Positions 27,295 through 35,599 of a stretch of DNA of 64,000 nt are shown here, piece by piece. Under the pieces are notes generated by a model that ran no database searches, was not told where the DNA came from, and saw only the letters and a program-made list of their open reading frames with translations. Positions within the stretch are counted from its first letter, which is position 1. Each line of letters starts with the position of its first letter. The position numbers and the translations under genes are program-made. Where the stretch lies: NCBI RefSeq assembly GCF_026151345.1, contig NZ_JAMQPR010000001.1, forward strand, positions 124,231 through 188,230. Reading direction: 5' to 3'. This DNA comes from Leptospira paudalimensis. GTDB taxonomy: Bacteria; Spirochaetota; Leptospiria; Leptospirales; Leptospiraceae.

Positions 27295-27876
27295 TTACGC
27301 AATTGCCCGTGTAAAACCCCTTCTCGTCATTAAAAATCCTGATTTTTTTTCCGAATTTGATCTTTCAATGCCAATGAATTGAAAATGATCCTTCTTATTG
27401 ATCGAATCAAAGAGTGCTTTCATCAGTGATTCAATGTTAGGATGGATCACATTCTTATAACTTTTTCTCGAATGATCCTTTCCCCATATTTCTAAATGGT
27501 CATTGTCAGGCATTTTAAGGATGAGAGAAGGCAAATCATAACGTTTGATGAGCACATTGCAGACTTCTTCGAATCCATACTCTGTGATGGAGTTAAAATC
27601 AAAAAAAACAAGTAAGTAGAGGATGTTGGTTGGTTCTAATCTGCCATTTTCATCGGAAATTTTTTGGATTCCATCTAGAACTACGTAACGAAGATTCTTT
27701 GATTGGATCCATAATTTTTGGTCTTCGTGGCGTTTTAGATTCACTTCTTCTGAAAACCGTTTCTGGAATACGGTAGAGAGGAAAAATCCTGCGGAATCTT
27801 GTCTTTCTTCGAGGATTCTTTCTAAAGAAAAGGGTTCAAACTCTAAATTGAAATACTTTGTATACGTCTCTGCCAT
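27295..27876 (-). CDS. Cytoplasmic protein of unknown function
   Basis: The product is a soluble acidic/mixed 193-residue protein with no signal peptide, no membrane helix and no motif I recognise. The alternation of short hydrophobic strands (LRYVVLDGI, ILYLLVFFDF) and amphipathic helices suggests an alpha/beta fold. It is on the same strand as the SUFU-domain gene with 60 bases between them, so co-transcription is possible. An in-frame ATG at 27876 starts MAETYTKYF, with no strong RBS. Probably genus-restricted; a database search would settle this. Confidence 0.7.
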   Translation of the reverse strand: MAETYTKYFNLEFEPFSLERILEERQDSAGFFLSTVFQKRFSEEVNLKRHEDQKLWIQSKNLRYVVLDGIQKISDENGRLEPTNILYLLVFFDFNSITEYGFEEVCNVLIKRYDLPSLILKMPDNDHLEIWGKDHSRKSYKNVIHPNIESLMKALFDSINKKDHFQFIGIERSNSEKKSGFLMTRRGFTRAIA

Positions 27877-27936
27877 ATCATATTGAGTAACGGACAGATT
27901 TTAGAGTTTGATTCGGATTTTTTTTAAAAATTAGAA

Positions 27937-29079
27937 CTAGAATTCTAACATTCGCCTTTCGGAATCATGAAAAAAAGTATAACCTTCTTTTTTCCAAGTC
28001 TCCCAAAACTTTTGTGATCCTTCTCTCATAAAACAAATTCGTTCTTCAGTTGATATTGGAGTTAAAAAAAGAAAGTTTGCACGTTTTCCATTCTCAGTGA
28101 TGAGTCCGTTCAGTTTTGGCAACACTTCATTCGAACCTTGGTCGAGTTCATCTGTGATATTTCTAAACACAAACCAATTGAAATCCAAATACAATTGATC
28201 AGGATCTTTGCGTGGATTTTGAATCGTATGCGAGTGACCAAACCAAATGCCTGTATTCCAAGGAAACTTCACCATCTCACCTAAAACATGTTGGATCCAT
28301 GTTTCTGATTTATCTGGAGAATCTTTTAAGAGTTGGATGGCAAATACAAGTTCTATACGTGAAAAGTTTTCATAGTCTTTGTGATAGAGTTCAATACTTG
28401 GTTGGTTTTGTACACTCATCCCAATCGTTGAAAAAATTTTAATCCCAGGAAATTCTTTCGGTAAAAAGGAAGCAATTCCAAGTGATGGATACTTTCCTCC
28501 ATCTGCAGACCAATAGGTCTCGTGTTTTCCAAGTTTGGATTCTAAAAACTCCAATCTTAGTTTTTGTGCTTTTTTCCAATGGTCTTTCTCAGCAACAGAT
28601 TCCCAGTATTTACGATTCCCTTTTACACGTTCTGCAATCACACCATTGTTCGGATCACCGAGTGGAGACGCAGTGGGTGCTTCTTCTTTCGCAAACTTCG
28701 AATAACCATGAATGCCTTTAATCCCAGACCAAGAGGGAAGATACGCTTGTAATTCTTCATCAACAAATAAGGCGACTGCATCTCCTTCTTCTGACCAAAT
28801 AAAATGGATTTGGTCTTCCGATAGAGTAGACTGCGCTTTTGGATCAGTGATTTCTGATTGAGTTAAGACTGGAGCAAGTCCCAAATCAAAATCTTCTTCT
28901 TTTCTCGCATCAGGTGCATCGATTAAGTTACGAACCCAAAGTGTTTTCATCGGCCACTCTGGATTGTTATGTGATTGTAAGTATAAATAAATGGTTCTTC
29001 CATCATCTTCTAGGAAGGCAGTGAATGAACCGTAAGGATTTGCTTCTTGGTATAAAACTTTTGGGGTGATGGGATTCAT
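27937..29079 (-). CDS. SUFU (suppressor of fused)-domain protein
   Basis: The product is a soluble 380-residue protein. The C-terminal part (about 195-375) matches the bacterial SUFU family pattern: a segment around LGIASFLPKEFPGIKIFSTIGMS, then IELVFAI, and then WNTGIWFGHSHTI. The N-terminal 190 residues are a separate region I do not recognise. Bacterial SUFU-domain proteins are of uncertain role and have been associated with immunity to secreted toxins. The start overlaps the stop of the 78-residue upstream gene (TAATG), so the two are translationally coupled. Confidence 0.7.
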   Translation of the reverse strand: MNPITPKVLYQEANPYGSFTAFLEDDGRTIYLYLQSHNNPEWPMKTLWVRNLIDAPDARKEEDFDLGLAPVLTQSEITDPKAQSTLSEDQIHFIWSEEGDAVALFVDEELQAYLPSWSGIKGIHGYSKFAKEEAPTASPLGDPNNGVIAERVKGNRKYWESVAEKDHWKKAQKLRLEFLESKLGKHETYWSADGGKYPSLGIASFLPKEFPGIKIFSTIGMSVQNQPSIELYHKDYENFSRIELVFAIQLLKDSPDKSETWIQHVLGEMVKFPWNTGIWFGHSHTIQNPRKDPDQLYLDFNWFVFRNITDELDQGSNEVLPKLNGLITENGKRANFLFLTPISTEERICFMREGSQKFWETWKKEGYTFFHDSERRMLEF

Positions 29080-29315
29080 TAAAATTTGTGTGGTACCACT
29101 TTCTCTTTAAATTTTGCGAGTAGTTTGGAAATGGTTTCATCCATTCCAGTTTCAAAGTAAATATCAGGATAATACCCGGAAGCATTCCTTAGACCAATGA
29201 GTTCTGGTTCGTTCCATTGGCGGTATCCTTTTAAAGAATTCCAAACCTCTGCGGAAGGTGTGGTGTTTTCTTTTTTGGCATCGATGAAAGCTTGTATTGT
29301 TCGCGTAGGGGTCAT
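29079..29315 (-). CDS. Small protein coupled to SUFU gene, unknown function
   Basis: A 78-residue soluble protein with no recognisable domain. It is mixed-charge and aromatic-rich in the centre (GYRQWNEPELIGLRN, YYPDIYFETG). Its stop codon overlaps the ATG of the SUFU-domain gene (TAATG), which strongly supports that it is translated. A toxin-immunity or adaptor pairing with the SUFU protein is possible but unsupported by any motif. ATG at 29315. Confidence 0.6.
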   Translation of the reverse strand: MTPTRTIQAFIDAKKENTTPSAEVWNSLKGYRQWNEPELIGLRNASGYYPDIYFETGMDETISKLLAKFKEKVVPHKF

Positions 29316-29456
29316 ACTATCGTATAGATTCTAATGGATCGAAGGGAATCCAACTAAAATTTTCGACAAAAAGGGATGAAATTTAAGTGATTTCTAGTAT
29401 GTTGTTCAAGGGCAATCGCAAACTCATTTTCCATATTCTGAAAAAACCTTAGGCAT

Positions 29457-30062
29457 ATGAATTTATTCCAACAAAATCCAACAACCAATCTTCTGCCTTT
29501 TGACGGAACTTTGTTGTACATCCCAGATTTTTTAGATTCAGAAACGAGCCATAAATTTTTTGAGACCTTTCAAAATTCGATCGAGTGGAAACAAGATGAA
29601 GCGATCTTGTATGGCAAACACATCATCACGAAAAGGAGTGTTGCTTGGTATGCGGAAAATGGATTTTCGTATCGGTATTCGGGAACAACCAAAACAGCCA
29701 TCCCTTGGACAAAAGAACTTCTCAGTTTAAAAGAGAAAGTTGAAACAAAAACAAATGAAACATTCAATTCTTGCCTCTTAAATTTATACCATGATGGATC
29801 GGAGGGAATGGCGTGGCATAGTGATGATGAAACTTCTCTCAAACAAAATTCAACGATTGCTTCTGTGAGTTTGGGTATAGAGCGTATTTTTAGATTCAAA
29901 CATAAGAAAAAAAATACTCTTGTGGAATTGAGATTGGAACCAGGAAGTTTACTGCTAATGAAAGATGAAATCCAAGGCCATTGGCTTCATTCTTTACCAA
30001 AAACTCTCAAGATCAAACGGCCTAGGATCAATTTGACCTTTCGCCAATTTGGGATTGTTTAG
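29457..30062 (+). CDS. alkB: AlkB-like Fe(II)/2-oxoglutarate dioxygenase
   Basis: The 201-residue protein has the AlkB core: iron ligands His121 and Asp123 in AWHSDDE, a distal His around 175-178 in GHWLHSLPK, and the 2-oxoglutarate arginines in RPRINLTFR. NLYHDGSEGM ahead of the HxD is typical of the ALKBH2/3-like bacterial branch, which removes 1-methyladenine and 3-methylcytosine from nucleic acids. It stands alone and overlaps the convergent nucleotidyltransferase gene by 4 bases. Oxidative DNA demethylase activity is family knowledge, not shown here. Confidence 0.9.
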   Translation: MNLFQQNPTTNLLPFDGTLLYIPDFLDSETSHKFFETFQNSIEWKQDEAILYGKHIITKRSVAWYAENGFSYRYSGTTKTAIPWTKELLSLKEKVETKTNETFNSCLLNLYHDGSEGMAWHSDDETSLKQNSTIASVSLGIERIFRFKHKKKNTLVELRLEPGSLLLMKDEIQGHWLHSLPKTLKIKRPRINLTFRQFGIV

Positions 30063-30664
30063 AAGTTTAAATATCCTTGTTTGGATAATAATTCTTTGTA
30101 ATCATCATCCGATTTCTGATTCCATTGGAGTAATGTTTTAAAAGGATCTCCACTTAAACCCAATAATTCACAAAAAACATGTTCTGTTTTTTTACCACTT
30201 TCTTTTAAGTGAAGAATATTTTCGCGAAAAGAATGGTTTGCAAGGTTTAAAAATCTTTGTTCTACCATCATATGAATCCATGCATACTGTTCAGTTGGTT
30301 CAATTGACTGTGCAAATATTTCGTAATTAAATTTAGGAGTGGAGAATCGACAAATCAGTGTTACCCGAAGGGAGATTGTTTTTTCGGAAAAGGAATAATT
30401 GGGCAAATTTCGAAACTTTGCATAACAGATTTTTTGTAAATGAGAAGGAACATTGAATTTCGCCAAAATATCAACATCACTGGTCTTTGTATCAATTCCG
30501 ATGGGGATTGTCCCAGCAAGAGTAGGTTTAAAACCAATTAAGTTTTTTAGAATTTTCCATTTCTCTAAATCTTCCCACAATTCTTGTTGTCTGGGATTTC
30601 CCATCTGCAAGTAGTCAGGTAACAAAAACGGATTGGTTTCTAACGATTGCATATTATGTCTCAT
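30059..30664 (-). CDS. DUF4269-type nucleotidyltransferase-fold protein
   Basis: I choose the ATG at 30664 (MRHNMQSLET) or the in-frame ATG at 30652. The frame is open upstream but runs through the C/G-rich repeat, so a longer start is unlikely. About 201 residues. GIDTKTSDVDIL is the nucleotidyltransferase-fold signature (Asp-x-Asp) seen in DUF4269 proteins, and the C-terminal helical part ends SGDPFKTLLQW. No substrate is known to me for this family. A structured repeat (30675-30749) sits directly upstream and could lie in its 5' leader. Confidence 0.75.
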   Translation of the reverse strand: MRHNMQSLETNPFLLPDYLQMGNPRQQELWEDLEKWKILKNLIGFKPTLAGTIPIGIDTKTSDVDILAKFNVPSHLQKICYAKFRNLPNYSFSEKTISLRVTLICRFSTPKFNYEIFAQSIEPTEQYAWIHMMVEQRFLNLANHSFRENILHLKESGKKTEHVFCELLGLSGDPFKTLLQWNQKSDDDYKELLSKQGYLNF

Positions 30665-30674
30665 GTGTCCGTTA

Positions 30675-30749
30675 CCGGCCCCCACCCTAATTGGGTGGTG
30701 GAGGTGGGCTTGTGGGTGAAATTTCCTGCCCGAACTCCTACCATAAAAT
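30675..30749 (-). repeat. C/G-rich hairpin repeat, family 2 copy 2
   Basis: CCACCC (30682-30687) and GGGTGG (30693-30698) form a hairpin. On the minus strand the element runs TTTTATGGTAGGAGTTCGGG, a variable part, then CACCCAATTAGGGTGGGG. The outer blocks match the copy at 20920-20992. Both copies sit just upstream of a minus-strand gene and in the same orientation to it. Confidence 0.55.
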
Positions 30750-30847
30750 CTAACGCTTGTCTCTTGGGAATTCAAACTTACCTAAAATTTTCAAGAAAAC
30801 TTCGCAGTTTCACCAATCCTCAACCAAGTATGTTACACGTTGAAAGG

Positions 30848-31918
30848 TTACAACAAACCAGCTGTTTCCATTTGGTTGACATGGTCAATAATTGTATCTT
30901 TTAGCGAACGATAGGTGAGTCCTAAATCCGATTTGCTATATTCATTACTTAAGTTTAAAGGTTGCCCAATATTATTTTTGGTATAACCCCAAGATAAACC
31001 AAAAAATGGACCAATGAGATAAACGAGTGCTTTTGGAAGAGTACCAGTTGGAACAGAATATTTGTTTCCAAAATTTTCCTTAATGATTTTTGCAAAACCT
31101 AACATAGGCAATACTTCGGCAGAAGTGATATGCCTTCCTTTCGCATTAGGATTAAAGCCTGCTAAGATATGAGCTTTTGCAACATCTCTTACATCCACAA
31201 ATCCCATTTTTGTATCGGGAACACCCGTACGAAAAATTCCTTTTAACATGTTTCGCATAAACTCAACACTAGTTCCATCCAAACGTTTGGAAACTGATGG
31301 GCCCATCACAAAGGAAGGATTGATGACTACTAAATCCCAACGAGATTGTTTCTTTTGAATTTCCCATGCTTCTTTTTCAGCTAATGTTTTGGAATAAGCA
31401 TATGGTTGGTGAGTCAAACTACTTGTTGTATTCCAATGATCTTCCGTAAATGTTTGGTTAGGAACTAACAAAGAATCTATATTGTCTCCATGAATGGCGG
31501 CAACACTCGAAGTCAAAACAACTCGTTTGACAGATGGAATTCGATTACATGATTCCAGAACATTCCTTGTCCCTTGTAAGGCTGGGTCAATTAATTGTTT
31601 TTTTGCATCTTTGACTCCTGCCACAAAAAAAGGTGATGCAGTATGGATGACCAACTCTGCACCTTCGATCGCTTTATCAAAACTACCTTCCAACATTAAA
31701 TCAGCTTCAGTCAGGGTTAGATTGTCTTTGAACTTTTCTTTTAATTCCAATAAATGTTGAATTTTAGAAGTATCTTTTAAACTTCGAATTGTAGTTTTAA
31801 CTTTCTTTCCATCTTCTAACAAATATTTAACGATCCAGGAAGCAATGTATCCTGAACCTCCAGTGACAACAACGGGCTTTTCTGCATTGATCGATTTCAT
31901 ATTATGATTTAGACTCAA
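30848..31918 (-). CDS. SDR-family NAD(P)-dependent epimerase/dehydratase-like reductase
   Basis: An extended short-chain dehydrogenase of about 356 residues. It has the cofactor motif [12 protein letters not shown] (GxxGxxA) near the N-terminus and the catalytic YxxxK in [11 protein letters not shown]. The overall pattern ([20 protein letters not shown]) matches the dihydroflavonol reductase/cinnamoyl-CoA reductase-like group, so an aldehyde or ketone reductase is likely. The outermost start is a TTG at 31918 with AAGGA five bases ahead; a Met follows at 31900 without an RBS. A long structured intergenic element precedes it. Confidence 0.85.
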   Translation of the reverse strand: MSLNHNMKSINAEKPVVVTGGSGYIASWIVKYLLEDGKKVKTTIRSLKDTSKIQHLLELKEKFKDNLTLTEADLMLEGSFDKAIEGAELVIHTASPFFVAGVKDAKKQLIDPALQGTRNVLESCNRIPSVKRVVLTSSVAAIHGDNIDSLLVPNQTFTEDHWNTTSSLTHQPYAYSKTLAEKEAWEIQKKQSRWDLVVINPSFVMGPSVSKRLDGTSVEFMRNMLKGIFRTGVPDTKMGFVDVRDVAKAHILAGFNPNAKGRHITSAEVLPMLGFAKIIKENFGNKYSVPTGTLPKALVYLIGPFFGLSWGYTKNNIGQPLNLSNEYSKSDLGLTYRSLKDTIIDHVNQMETAGLL

Positions 31919-31984
31919 TTCATTCCTTTTCCGAATGTAAATCGAATGGGATCATACAAAACAAAAATTGCTTTTGTTTGTTTT

Positions 31985-32190
31985 TGTTTGGCGAGACCCG
32001 GTGGGTCCGGGCTTTTCCGGAGTCCGCGTTCGCTCCCGTTTCACTTTTCCACCAAGTGGCAAAGTGAAACCAAGTCCTCCAAATCCCTCTCGCTTGCAAA
32101 TCAAAGTTAAATGGTAGACTTGCGCCCCGGATCGCAGCGGAAATCCTTTGTGAAACAAAGATTGCAGCGTAGAGCCGGAAATGGCGCCCC
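31985..32190. repeat. Structured intergenic region with family 1 repeat copy
   Basis: This 339-base gene-free stretch (31919-32257) carries nested inverted repeats: GACCC/GGGTC (31995-32007) and a strong hairpin GTTTCACTTT/AAAGTGAAAC (32038-32070) with an inner CCAC/GTGG stem. The repeat core at 32122-32190, read on the minus strand, matches the copy at 59127-59233. Shared features are GGCGCC at one end, a small variable hairpin before GGATTTCCGCT in the middle, and GGCGC at the other end. No coding sequence is convincing here. Confidence 0.6.
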
Positions 32191-32257
32191 AAAAAAATAT
32201 TCGACATGAAATAAATTTCATTTAGAGTAATTAGAAATTTCTAGTTATAGGTTACCT

Positions 32258-34120
32258 ATGAATCGAATGATCCAACACAACTTTTTCATTATTTGTTCAC
32301 TGATTTTCTTCCAATGTTTAGGGAGCAGGAGACCTATTGTTTCCAATTATGTGGATCCTCAAGGTAGTTCAAGAGATGTGAGTGTTGGCAAAAAATATAT
32401 GGTTGCCACTGGAAATCCGATAGCGACAAAAGCGGCTATCAAAGTTTTAGAAGAGGGTGGTAATGCAGTGGATGCTGCTGTTGCGGCCTTACTAGTGTTA
32501 AATGTAACAAATGGTGAAGCCGCTAGTTTTCCATCAGTTGCACCAACATTGGTTTACGATAAAAAATCGGGACAAGTAAAAAGTTATATAGGAGCAGGAA
32601 CAGCTCCCAAAAAAGCAACGATTCAGTGGTTTAAAGAGAAAGGTTATGAGGTGATGCCAAAAAATTCTATTTTGTCGCAATTGTTACCTGCATCACCGGA
32701 TGTCATTGTACGTTTGTTACAGGATCATGGAACCAAATCGTTTTCTGAATTAGTGGAACCAGCAATCCAAACGGCAGAAGAGGGTTTCCCTGCAAACAAA
32801 ATCCTTGTGAAGAATTTAGATTTACCTTTGTATAAAAGATTGGGTTTCACAATTTTAATGCCATATAATTCCGAAGTGTATTTAGAAAAAAAATGGTGGT
32901 ATTCCATTCGTGAAGGTGAACTAACAAAACGAAGTGATTTAGCTAGTACATGGAAGTTGATGGCAAATGAAGAGAAGTTAGCACTTAAAAAAGGAAATTC
33001 CAGAAAACAAGCATTAGAAGCTGTAAGAAATTATTTTTATAAAGGTCCAATATCCGATGTGATTGTCAAACTTCACGAAGAAAAGGGTGGTCTGTTTACG
33101 AAAGAAGATCTCACAAATTATTCTGGAGGATGGGAAAAACCAGTTGTAGGTGAGTTCCGTGATTACCAAATTTTAGCAAACCAAACTTGGACACAAGGTC
33201 CAGTTGTTCCTATGGTTTTGCAAATGTTAGATGGTATCGATTTAAAATCAATGGGTCATAATTCTCCTGAATACATTCACACAGTCTCACAAGCCATTGA
33301 ACTTGCAATAGCCGACCGTGAAACATATTTTGGGGATCCAAAGTATTTTGATGTTCCATTGGATGGTTTGTTATCAAAACAGTATGCAAAAATACGACGT
33401 TTACTTTTCCAAAAATCTGCATTTGGTAAAACTCCTCCATTTGGAAATCCTTGGTTGTATTCCAAACAAAAACCAAACTCTAAAACAATTCCATCTAACA
33501 ATGAAGAGAATCATTCTGTAAGTGAAATTAAATATGGGAAAGATACTACATATATCAGTATCGTTGACTCATTTGGAAATGCAGTTTCCTTAACTCCAAG
33601 TGATTTTCCTCAGTCACCAATGGTTCCTGGAACGGGTCTTACACTTGGCATTCGTATGACTCAATTTCGTTTGGACCCAAATCATCCATCATCTCTTGTC
33701 CCTGGCAAACGGCCTCGAATTACACCTAACCCAGGTATGGTTTTAAAGAATGGAAAGTTATGGATGAGTTTTGGAACACCAGGTGGTGATGTACAAAGCC
33801 AAGCGATGATTCAGTTTTTTTTAAACATAGTTGTGTTTGGGATGGACCCTCAAAAAGCAGTAGAAGCTCCAAGGTTTCGTTCTGTAAATTGGCCCGATAG
33901 TTTTTCTCCACATGTTTATAGACCTGGAGGAATTGAATTGGAATCATCTTTGTACCAATCTGTTTCCGATGCATTGAAGGAAAAAGGGTATAAGGTTTAT
34001 GAAAAAGGTCATTTTGATAATGATTTTGGTGCCGTTTGTGCTGTGTTAAATGATACTAAAAACAATAGATTATTGGGTGTAGCTGATCCGAGAGAAGAAT
34101 CTTGGGCTGAAGGCAAGTAA
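32258..34120 (+). CDS. ggt: Gamma-glutamyltransferase family lipoprotein
   Basis: The product has 620 residues with the full GGT layout, including a processing site where large and small subunits are cut. The nucleophile is the first Thr of DTTYIS, Thr430; canonical enzymes have QTTHYS, so the His two residues after it is Tyr here and Gln before it is Asp. Later GGT blocks are present (TPSDFPQSPMVPG, GKRPRITPNP, GTPGGDVQSQ). Cys20 in FFQC is a plausible lipobox, placing it on a membrane rather than free in the periplasm. The family cleaves glutathione or gamma-glutamyl peptides. The substitutions may alter rate or specificity. Confidence 0.88.
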   Translation: MNRMIQHNFFIICSLIFFQCLGSRRPIVSNYVDPQGSSRDVSVGKKYMVATGNPIATKAAIKVLEEGGNAVDAAVAALLVLNVTNGEAASFPSVAPTLVYDKKSGQVKSYIGAGTAPKKATIQWFKEKGYEVMPKNSILSQLLPASPDVIVRLLQDHGTKSFSELVEPAIQTAEEGFPANKILVKNLDLPLYKRLGFTILMPYNSEVYLEKKWWYSIREGELTKRSDLASTWKLMANEEKLALKKGNSRKQALEAVRNYFYKGPISDVIVKLHEEKGGLFTKEDLTNYSGGWEKPVVGEFRDYQILANQTWTQGPVVPMVLQMLDGIDLKSMGHNSPEYIHTVSQAIELAIADRETYFGDPKYFDVPLDGLLSKQYAKIRRLLFQKSAFGKTPPFGNPWLYSKQKPNSKTIPSNNEENHSVSEIKYGKDTTYISIVDSFGNAVSLTPSDFPQSPMVPGTGLTLGIRMTQFRLDPNHPSSLVPGKRPRITPNPGMVLKNGKLWMSFGTPGGDVQSQAMIQFFLNIVVFGMDPQKAVEAPRFRSVNWPDSFSPHVYRPGGIELESSLYQSVSDALKEKGYKVYEKGHFDNDFGAVCAVLNDTKNNRLLGVADPREESWAEGK

Positions 34121-34131
34121 GGGAAATACAA

Positions 34132-35148
34132 ATGAGGCCAATGAATCAACTAACAACGAAAATTCTTTTCCTAGGAATTTGTTTATTTTTGTTTGTAAAA
34201 TGTAGTTTTCAGGCTTCTGGGAACTTAAGTTTTTATGAATCATTTTTTCCTCATGAAAATTCAAATACAATTATTGGAAAAGGGAAAATTCGGGCCACTT
34301 TCTTAGGTACTTCATCGATCCTATTAGATGATGGTGAAACACAAATATTGACGGATGGTTTTTTTTCGAGACCTTCTTTGTGGCAAACTGCCTTTTCTAA
34401 AATTGAATCTAATCCTCATCTCATCAAATCAGTTTTAGAAAAAGCAAAGATCTACCGATTAAAAGGAGTTTTTGTTTGCCATTCTCATTATGATCATGTC
34501 ATGGATGCACCCTATGTTGCTAAGTTCACCAATGCAAAGTTATATGGCTCCAGTTCCACGATTAATGTTGGAATTGGTGCTGGTTTAAATCAGGAAAATA
34601 TGGAAAAATTCCAATTGGGAAAACCAATCAAACTAGGAAAATTTTCCATTACTGTTTTAGAATCAAAACACACTCCTCCTTTTAAGATTTTTGGAAAAAC
34701 AAATGCCACTGATCCAAATTTTCCTGATATCACTTCACCTCTTTCCCAACCATTGAAAGCAATGGAATACATAGAAGGAGGAACATTTGATTTTCTCATC
34801 GAACATGGGAAACACAGAATCGTGATCAAAAGTAGCACTAATTACCTAGCTGGAGCTTATGATCGAATCAATGCAGACGTACTGTTCTTAGGCATAGCGC
34901 AGTTGTCATTACAACCGATAACCTTTCAAGAATCTTATTATAATGAAACGGTACAAAAATTAAAACCTAGTCTGGTCATACCCATCCATTGGGATAATTT
35001 TTTCTTACCTTTGGCAAAACCATTGGAGCCTAATTTAAAATTAGGTGATGATTTTGATTCGAATATGAATATTTTATTACAAAGGACAACCAAGGATCAA
35101 ATCCAAGTTCAGTTATTGCAAGGTTTTGAATCCATTGATTTGTTTTAA
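34132..35148 (+). CDS. MBL-fold metallohydrolase, probable lipoprotein
   Basis: The metal site HSHYDH (in VFVCHSHYDHVMD) is the metallo-beta-lactamase-fold HxHxDH motif, near residue 125 of 338. Later histidines (ESKHTPP, IPIHWDN) supply the remaining ligands. The N-terminus is hydrophobic with Cys24 (FVKC) as a possible lipobox. It starts 11 bases after the ggt stop, so it is probably in the same operon, and both proteins would be envelope-located. The fold spans phosphodiesterases, lactonases and NAPE-PLD-like lipid hydrolases; the arrangement is closest to the last group but is not decisive. Confidence 0.82.
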   Translation: MRPMNQLTTKILFLGICLFLFVKCSFQASGNLSFYESFFPHENSNTIIGKGKIRATFLGTSSILLDDGETQILTDGFFSRPSLWQTAFSKIESNPHLIKSVLEKAKIYRLKGVFVCHSHYDHVMDAPYVAKFTNAKLYGSSSTINVGIGAGLNQENMEKFQLGKPIKLGKFSITVLESKHTPPFKIFGKTNATDPNFPDITSPLSQPLKAMEYIEGGTFDFLIEHGKHRIVIKSSTNYLAGAYDRINADVLFLGIAQLSLQPITFQESYYNETVQKLKPSLVIPIHWDNFFLPLAKPLEPNLKLGDDFDSNMNILLQRTTKDQIQVQLLQGFESIDLF

Positions 35149-35170
35149 AGGAATGGATTTGCGATTTTTT

Positions 35171-35194
35171 CTATATACCCTTATGGGTATATAG
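35171..35194. promoter_or_regulatory. Perfect palindrome before thioredoxin, CsoR/CstR-like operator
   Basis: CTATATACCC and GGGTATATAG are perfect 10-bp arms around TTAT, 22 bases before the thioredoxin ATG. The TACCC-N4-GGGTA core matches the operator type bound by CsoR-family repressors (copper, persulfide or formaldehyde sensors). TATAGT at 35190-35195 would be a -10 element overlapped by the right arm, which suits repression. Confidence 0.6.
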
Positions 35195-35216
35195 TCTAAT
35201 GTTTAGGAGGGAGAAT

Positions 35217-35531
35217 ATGTCAGAAACCTATCCCAAAAGTTTTGAAACCTTACTCCAAACTCATGAGAAACCAATCCTTGTGGATTTTTGGGCACCTTGG
35301 TGTGGACCATGTAAGATGGTGGCTCCAGAACTTGAAAAACTTGCCAAAGATTGGAAAGGGAAAGTTTCCATCATTAAAGTGAATACGGATGAAAAACAAG
35401 AGATTGCAAACAGATATGGAATTTCTGGAATCCCGACATTCATTTTATTTAAGAATGGAAAAGAAGTTCATCGTATTTCTGGTGCTATGCGAAGTGAGGA
35501 GTTTAAAAAAGTCTTTGGTGGTTTCATTTAG
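35217..35531 (+). CDS. trxA: Thioredoxin
   Basis: A 104-residue thioredoxin of normal length with active site WCGPC (Cys29, Cys32) and the cis-proline motif GIPTFILFKNG. The ATG at 35217 has a very strong RBS (AGGAGG, six bases away); an in-frame upstream ATG at 35199 lies before the RBS and is rejected. No signal peptide, so it is cytoplasmic. The palindrome just upstream suggests this copy is regulated, perhaps by metal or reactive sulfur, rather than being the housekeeping thioredoxin. Confidence 0.95.
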   Translation: MSETYPKSFETLLQTHEKPILVDFWAPWCGPCKMVAPELEKLAKDWKGKVSIIKVNTDEKQEIANRYGISGIPTFILFKNGKEVHRISGAMRSEEFKKVFGGFI

Positions 35532-35599
35532 CGAATCTTTTTTTACTTGAATCAAACAAAAGAGAATCAGAAACTTTGTTTCTGCTGAGGTAATCCTTC

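Noticed and set aside
30665..30775. Longer N-terminus for the nucleotidyltransferase-fold protein.
   Set aside because: It translates the repeat (His/Pro/Gly-rich peptide) and shows no homology-like features; the starts at 30664/30652 precede the conserved part.
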